NCBI GenBank assembly: GCA_902767235.1
Contig: CACXGR010000237.1
Location: 1-10,458 of the forward strand
Length of the DNA stretch: 10,458 bases
Reading direction: 5' to 3'
Origin: an uncultured Lachnospiraceae bacterium
Lineage (GTDB): Bacteria; Bacillota; Clostridia; Lachnospirales; Lachnospiraceae
Shown here: positions 6,949 to 10,458 of the stretch, in pieces
How positions within the stretch are numbered: position 1 is the stretch's first letter
Layout: each line of letters starts with the position of its first letter
Notes under the pieces: model-generated
What the model saw: only the letters and a program-made list of their open reading frames with translations
What the model was told of the DNA's origin: nothing
Databases searched by the model: none
Made by a program: the position numbers and the translations under genes

Positions 6949-6993
6949 AAAAACTGCCTGACTGAGAAAGACCTCAGTCAGGCAGTCTTTTTT
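6949..6993. terminator. Bidirectional intrinsic terminator between dxs and dxr
   Basis: A perfect 14-bp stem, ACTGCCTGACTGAG (6953-6966) with CTCAGTCAGGCAGT (6973-6986), closes a 6-nt loop AAAGAC. T residues 6988-6993 follow and A residues 6948-6952 precede, so it can work on both strands for the convergent dxs and dxr genes. Confidence 0.95.
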
Positions 6994-7021
6994 ATACTCT
7001 GAAGATCGGAGACAGTGCGCT

Positions 7022-8167
7022 TTACGCCTTCCAGCCCGCCAGCAGTTCCTGCACTTCCTTCTCTGTCTCGAAGACCTCGTCGATGGTCGGACACTCCAGG
7101 AATCGGCAGTTGTCCATACTGTAGCGGATCATCTCCGTGATCTCGGGATAGCGGATCTCTTTTTTGAGGAAGGCCTGCACGGCCAGCTCGTCCGCGGCGT
7201 TAAAGGCCGTCGGGATGTTGCCGCCCTTTCTGATCGCCTCGTAGGCCAGTCCCAGTGCCGGGAAGTTCTCCATATCGGGCCGCTCAAAGGTCATCTGTCC
7301 CAGCTCATAGAAATCCATCTTATTGCCGCCCATGGGCCGCCGCTCGGGGTAGTAGAGGGCGTACTGGATCGGCAGACGCATGTCCGGAACGCCGAGCTGG
7401 GCGATGATGCCGCCGTCCTCGTACTCCACCATGGAGTGGATGACGCTCTGGGGATGCACCAGCACCTGGATCTGAGAGGGATCCACGTCGAAGAGCCACT
7501 TGGCTTCGATGACCTCCAGCCCCTTGTTGACGAGGGTGGAGGAGTCGATGGTGATCTTGGGACCCATGGACCAGGTGGGGTGGCGAAGGGCGTCTTCGGG
7601 GCCCACATTGATCAGGTCCTGCGCTTTTTTGCCTCTGAAGGGTCCGCCGGATGCGGTCAGCCAGATCTTCGCGATGGGGTTTCCTGTCTCTCCGTTCAGC
7701 GACTGGAAGATCGCGCTGTGCTCGCTGTCCACAGGCAGGATCGGAACGCCCTTTTCGGCGGCCAGCGGCATGATGATATGGCCGGCGGTGACCAGTGTCT
7801 CCTTGTTGGCCAGGGCGATCTTTTTGCCGGATTCGATGGCGGCCACGGTGGGTCTGACGCCCACCATTCCCATGATGGCGGTGACAAAATATTCATACCC
7901 CTCCATGGAAGCCACTTCCAGGATCCCGTCCATGCCCGCCAGGACTTGGACGTCCAGATCCTTCACGCGGATGCGCAGATCCTTCGCGGCGTCTTCGTCC
8001 CACATGACCGCCTTTTTGGGGCGGAACTCACGGATCTGGGACTCGATCAGGTCCACGCTCTTTCTGGCGCAGAGCGCGGTCACTTCAATGTCTTTCTGTT
8101 CTCTTGCTACATCCAGGGTCTGCCTGCCGATCGAGCCGGTGGAACCCAAAATCGCTATTTTTTTCAT
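7022..8167 (-). CDS. dxr: 1-deoxy-D-xylulose-5-phosphate reductoisomerase
   Basis: A 381-residue enzyme that rearranges and reduces DXP to 2-C-methyl-D-erythritol 4-phosphate with NADPH; this is the second MEP-pathway step and the target of fosmidomycin. The N-terminal NADPH-binding motif GSTGSIGRQTLDV is at 8-20 and LANKETLVTAGH at 119-130. The metal-binding VDSEHSAIFQ stretch has Asp147 and Glu149. The substrate loop and binding residues HPTWSMGPKITIDSSTLVNKG (196-216) continue to Glu218 and Glu221. The C-terminal helical domain is complete and the length is standard. The ATG at 8167 has GGAAAGG 9 nt upstream. It lies 38 bp after the AGCS symporter gene on the same strand with no terminator between, so it is probably co-transcribed. 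In many clostridia dxr instead sits with cdsA, rseP and ispG, and none of these is next to it here. Confidence 0.98.
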   Translation of the reverse strand: MKKIAILGSTGSIGRQTLDVAREQKDIEVTALCARKSVDLIESQIREFRPKKAVMWDEDAAKDLRIRVKDLDVQVLAGMDGILEVASMEGYEYFVTAIMGMVGVRPTVAAIESGKKIALANKETLVTAGHIIMPLAAEKGVPILPVDSEHSAIFQSLNGETGNPIAKIWLTASGGPFRGKKAQDLINVGPEDALRHPTWSMGPKITIDSSTLVNKGLEVIEAKWLFDVDPSQIQVLVHPQSVIHSMVEYEDGGIIAQLGVPDMRLPIQYALYYPERRPMGGNKMDFYELGQMTFERPDMENFPALGLAYEAIRKGGNIPTAFNAADELAVQAFLKKEIRYPEITEMIRYSMDNCRFLECPTIDEVFETEKEVQELLAGWKA

Positions 8168-8205
8168 GAGTAATTGCCTTTCCGTATGTATTTAGATTGA
8201 TCTGC

Positions 8206-9654
8206 TCACATGCGCACGCCTGTGTCGCCCCCGATATCGGAGGGCGTCTCCGGAACGCCTTCATCCTTCCAGACATCGGTATTGCTAAGGCCGATGTTGG
8301 ACTCGTGGAAGACGGGGTCCAGGCCCCTGGCCATCTGATCCTCGTAGTCCTCCAGCGCCTTGAAGGCGATCTTGCCCAGAAGCAGGATCGCAATGATATT
8401 GACGACCGCTTCCAGACCCATCGTGATATCCGCCAGACTCCATGCGACGTCCAGACTGTTGCCGGCACCGATAAAGACCATGATGGCGGCTGCGACGCGA
8501 AAGACGGTCATCACGGTGGGGTTCTTGGTGATGAAGAGGATGTTGGCTTCCGCGTAGAAGTAGTTGCCGATGATGGAGGTGAAGGCAAACAGGCACACGA
8601 TAACGGTGACAAAGTGGATCCCGATGGGGCCGATGACCCTGGCGACGCACTGCTGCAGGAGCGGGATGCCGGAGTATCCGCTTTCCGCCCAGTCCCCGGT
8701 CAAAAGGATCAGGAAAACCGTGGTGGAGCAGATCAGCAGCGTATCGATGTAGACGGAGATGATCTGGGCCAGACCCTGTTTGGCGGGGTGGGATACCGTC
8801 GCGGAGGCGCTGGCGTTGGGCGCAGAGCCCATGCCGGCCTCATTGGAGAAGAGTCCGCGCTTGATGCCCAGCACCATACAGGACCCCGTGAATCCGCCGA
8901 AGATCGCCCGGAAATCAAATGCATTCCGCATGATGAGCGCCAGGACGCCGGGGAGGCGTGTGATATTGGTGATGATCACGAAGATACCGACCGCGATGTA
9001 GAGGCCTGCCATGGCAGGCACGAGCACAGAGGAGATCTTTCCGATGACATCGCCCGCGAAGAAAATATAGAGCGAGGCGATGGCGAGGATCAGTCCGATC
9101 GCCGTGGGAAGAACGGTGCTCTCCATGTCTGCGGTATAGACGTCGAAGGCGGAGACGATATTGTATGCCTGCAGGCCGTTGAAGCCGAAGGCAAAGGTGG
9201 CGATCAGCGAGATCGCAAAGATGACGCCCAGCCATCTGGCGCCCAGAGCGCGCTCGATGTAGTAGGCGGGACCGCCCTTAAAGGAGTCGCCTTCTCTTTT
9301 CTTGTAGATCTGGGCAAGCGTACTCTCGACGAAAGCGGAAGCGGAGCCCAGGATGGCCATGAGCCACATCCAGAAAGCCGCGCCCGGACCTCCGAGGATG
9401 ATCGCGGTCGCCACGCCGGCCATGTTGCCGGTGCCGACACGGGAAGCGGTGGCGATCATCAGCGCCTGGAAGGAAGAGACGCCCTTGTCCCCCTCTTTTT
9501 TCTCCATCATGCAGCGGAGCGCATCCTTGAAGCGGCGGACCTGCACAAAACGCGTGCGGATCGAAAAGTAGATGCCGCTGCCGGCGAGCAGATAGATCAG
9601 CAGCCAGGTGTAGAGAACATCATCGATACTGGTGAGTACTGTCGCAAGATCCAT
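8206..9654 (-). CDS. AGCS-family sodium/amino-acid (alanine/glycine) symporter
   Basis: A 482-residue polytopic inner-membrane transporter of the alanine-or-glycine:cation symporter family, which imports small neutral amino acids with sodium. Diagnostic stretches are SRVGTGNMAGVATAI (71-85), GGPGAAFWMWLMAILGSASAF (88-108) and RGLFSNEAGMGSAPNASA (266-283). The first is part of the N-terminal substrate/ion-binding region and the last a family hallmark. About ten to eleven hydrophobic segments span residues 10-30 to 430. The last 50 residues are a hydrophilic, acidic cytoplasmic tail. The ATG at 9654 has AGAGGGGA about 6 nt upstream. The gene is the first of a probable two-gene unit with dxr. 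The exact substrate (alanine, glycine or another small amino acid) cannot be read from the sequence. Confidence 0.93.
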   Translation of the reverse strand: MDLATVLTSIDDVLYTWLLIYLLAGSGIYFSIRTRFVQVRRFKDALRCMMEKKEGDKGVSSFQALMIATASRVGTGNMAGVATAIILGGPGAAFWMWLMAILGSASAFVESTLAQIYKKREGDSFKGGPAYYIERALGARWLGVIFAISLIATFAFGFNGLQAYNIVSAFDVYTADMESTVLPTAIGLILAIASLYIFFAGDVIGKISSVLVPAMAGLYIAVGIFVIITNITRLPGVLALIMRNAFDFRAIFGGFTGSCMVLGIKRGLFSNEAGMGSAPNASASATVSHPAKQGLAQIISVYIDTLLICSTTVFLILLTGDWAESGYSGIPLLQQCVARVIGPIGIHFVTVIVCLFAFTSIIGNYFYAEANILFITKNPTVMTVFRVAAAIMVFIGAGNSLDVAWSLADITMGLEAVVNIIAILLLGKIAFKALEDYEDQMARGLDPVFHESNIGLSNTDVWKDEGVPETPSDIGGDTGVRM

Positions 9655-9689
9655 AGATTATCCCCTCTTTTTATGCGGTATCGTGTTTC

Positions 9690-9743
9690 ATTATTCATTT
9701 ATACTAACATATGTTTCAAAAAATAAAAACGGTTCTGTATAAT
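9690..9743. promoter_or_regulatory. Divergent promoters with overlapping -35 boxes (AGCS symporter / PfkB kinase)
   Basis: On the plus strand, TTCAAA (9715-9720), 17 bp, then consensus TATAAT (9738-9743) would start the kinase gene near 9750, only about 18 nt before its ATG. On the minus strand, TTGAAA (9719-9714), 18 bp, then AATAAT (9695-9690) would serve the symporter; TATAAA (9703-9698) is an alternative -10. The two -35 boxes overlap. A 10-bp palindrome, AACATATGTT (9706-9715), abuts them. Confidence 0.55.
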
Positions 9744-9767
9744 GGGAAGGAAGGAGAATACAGACTT

Positions 9768-10458
9768 ATGAGCGATTATTCAGACAGAAAAGATACAGAC
9801 GATAACCGGGAAACAGAGGCAAAAGAGACAGAAGCGGCGGTCGTATGCATCGGCCAGGCGGTGGTCGACTGCATCACGCGCGGCGTCGCGGGCGACCCGC
9901 TCGGCATGGGCAAGACCCGCGCCCAGAGCATCACGCTCAATCTGGGCGGGGACGCGGTCAACGAGTCCTTTGTGCTGTCCTCATTGGGGCACCGGGCGGC
10001 GCTTGTCTGCGCGGTCGGCGATGACCTGGCCGGCAGATTTATCATGAACGAAGCGGGCCGCAGAGGACTGGAGACGGGCGGAATGACAGCCGTGCCGGGA
10101 CTGGTGACGCCCGTTGCGAATATGTTTGTCAAAGAGGACGGCAGCCGCAGCTCTGTGACGAGCGCCGCGTCGCTGCTGCCGGGATATACGCCGGATGAAG
10201 CGTATGTTCGCGCCTGCGTAGAGAAAGGAGCCCGGATCGTATCCTTCGCCAGTCTCTTCAGGGCGCCGCTGGACCGGCCGGAAATCGTGTGCCGTCTCGT
10301 GCGGGCAGCGCATGAATGCGGCGCTGTCGTCTGTGCAGATACCAAAATACCGACCTTCCGCAGCATGACGCTGGAGGATCTGGCGCCGGTCCTTCCCATG
10401 ATCGACTATATTTTCCCCAATGAAAGCGAAGCGGCATTTCTGACCGGCCTGAAGGGAA
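9768..10458 (+). CDS. PfkB-family carbohydrate/nucleoside kinase (3' end outside window)
   Basis: The first 230 codons of a ribokinase/PfkB-fold kinase, which phosphorylates a sugar or nucleoside hydroxyl with ATP. The start is the ATG at 9768, with AAGGAG 11 nt upstream. Residues 1-23 are a hydrophilic, charged extension before the first beta strand (AVVCIGQAVVDCI, with Asp34). The PfkB signature 1 region is GGDAVNESFVLSSLG (60-74), followed by AVGDDLAGRF (82-91). DTK (191-193) and FPNESEAAFLTG (216-227), the NxxE metal/phosphate motif, are in their usual places. The C-terminal DTxGAGD anion-hole and catalytic-base motif would lie beyond the right edge. Substrate cannot be assigned; fructokinase, ribokinase or another sugar-kinase type are all possible. 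The gene is transcribed away from the symporter. Confidence 0.92.
   Translation, partial: MSDYSDRKDTDDNRETEAKETEAAVVCIGQAVVDCITRGVAGDPLGMGKTRAQSITLNLGGDAVNESFVLSSLGHRAALVCAVGDDLAGRFIMNEAGRRGLETGGMTAVPGLVTPVANMFVKEDGSRSSVTSAASLLPGYTPDEAYVRACVEKGARIVSFASLFRAPLDRPEIVCRLVRAAHECGAVVCADTKIPTFRSMTLEDLAPVLPMIDYIFPNESEAAFLTGLKG

Noticed and set aside
8197..9726. A 509-codon open frame on the plus strand, covering the whole AGCS symporter gene in antisense
   Set aside because: It begins with TTG without a Shine-Dalgarno, and its product is a repetitive mix of Asp, Gly, His, Arg and Glu, as expected from the complement of a GC-rich membrane-protein gene. The minus-strand frame has clear family motifs.
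9655..9767. A T-box or glycine riboswitch ahead of the AGCS symporter
   Set aside because: The leader is too short and AT-rich, with no T-box sequence, no tandem aptamer features and no terminator hairpin.
9776..10399. A 207-codon minus-strand open frame opposite the PfkB kinase
   Set aside because: The Ser/Arg/Ala-rich product has no motifs, and the plus strand encodes PfkB signature elements across the same bases.

Overview
The window looks like chromosomal DNA from a moderately GC-rich anaerobic member of the Bacillota, most likely a clostridial gut-type bacterium of the Lachnospiraceae or a relative. This is inferred from strong AGGAGG-type ribosome binding sites, A/T-tract intrinsic terminators, a MurT-type Mur ligase, and the combination of bacterial glycogen synthase, the MEP isoprenoid route and an AGCS-type sodium/amino-acid symporter. 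No mobile element, CRISPR array, rRNA or tRNA is visible. Codon use looks even across the genes, so nothing points to recent transfer.

Layout. (1) Positions 1-1539 (+): 3' part of a glycogen synthase gene (glgA) whose N-terminus runs off the left edge and carries an Ala/Pro/Glu-rich linker. (2) A 130-bp gap holds a long imperfect stem-loop and is followed by 1670-3265 (+), a polytopic membrane protein of the GtrII glucosyltransferase type. (3) A shared bidirectional terminator at 3283-3313 separates it from murT, 3385-4764 (-), the Mur ligase-like subunit of lipid II isoglutaminyl synthase. No gatD partner gene lies next to it. (4) A 318-bp divergent intergenic region carries promoters, two overlapping hairpins at the murT start, four copies of AAAGCAT and a perfect 14-bp palindrome in front of dxs. 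(5) dxs, 5083-6948 (+), and dxr, 7022-8167 (-), the first two enzymes of the MEP pathway, are convergent and share a 14-bp-stem terminator. (6) An AGCS symporter gene, 8206-9654 (-), lies 38 bp upstream of dxr on the same strand, so the two are probably one transcript. (7) A divergent promoter region leads into the 5' part of a PfkB-family sugar or nucleoside kinase gene, 9768 to the right edge (+).

How the genes relate. Dxs condenses pyruvate and glyceraldehyde-3-phosphate to DXP, and Dxr converts DXP to MEP. The end product includes undecaprenyl phosphate, the lipid carrier that peptidoglycan synthesis (modified by MurT/GatD) and probably the GtrII-type protein depend on. The window is thus loosely themed on cell-envelope and storage-polysaccharide metabolism, but the genes sit in several separate transcription units.

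I found no convincing new multi-gene system. The points most worth a second look are non-coding or contextual: the repeat and palindrome architecture upstream of dxs, the overlapping hairpins that place the murT Shine-Dalgarno in a loop, murT without gatD, the structured glgA-gtrII spacer, and the N-terminal extension of GlgA.
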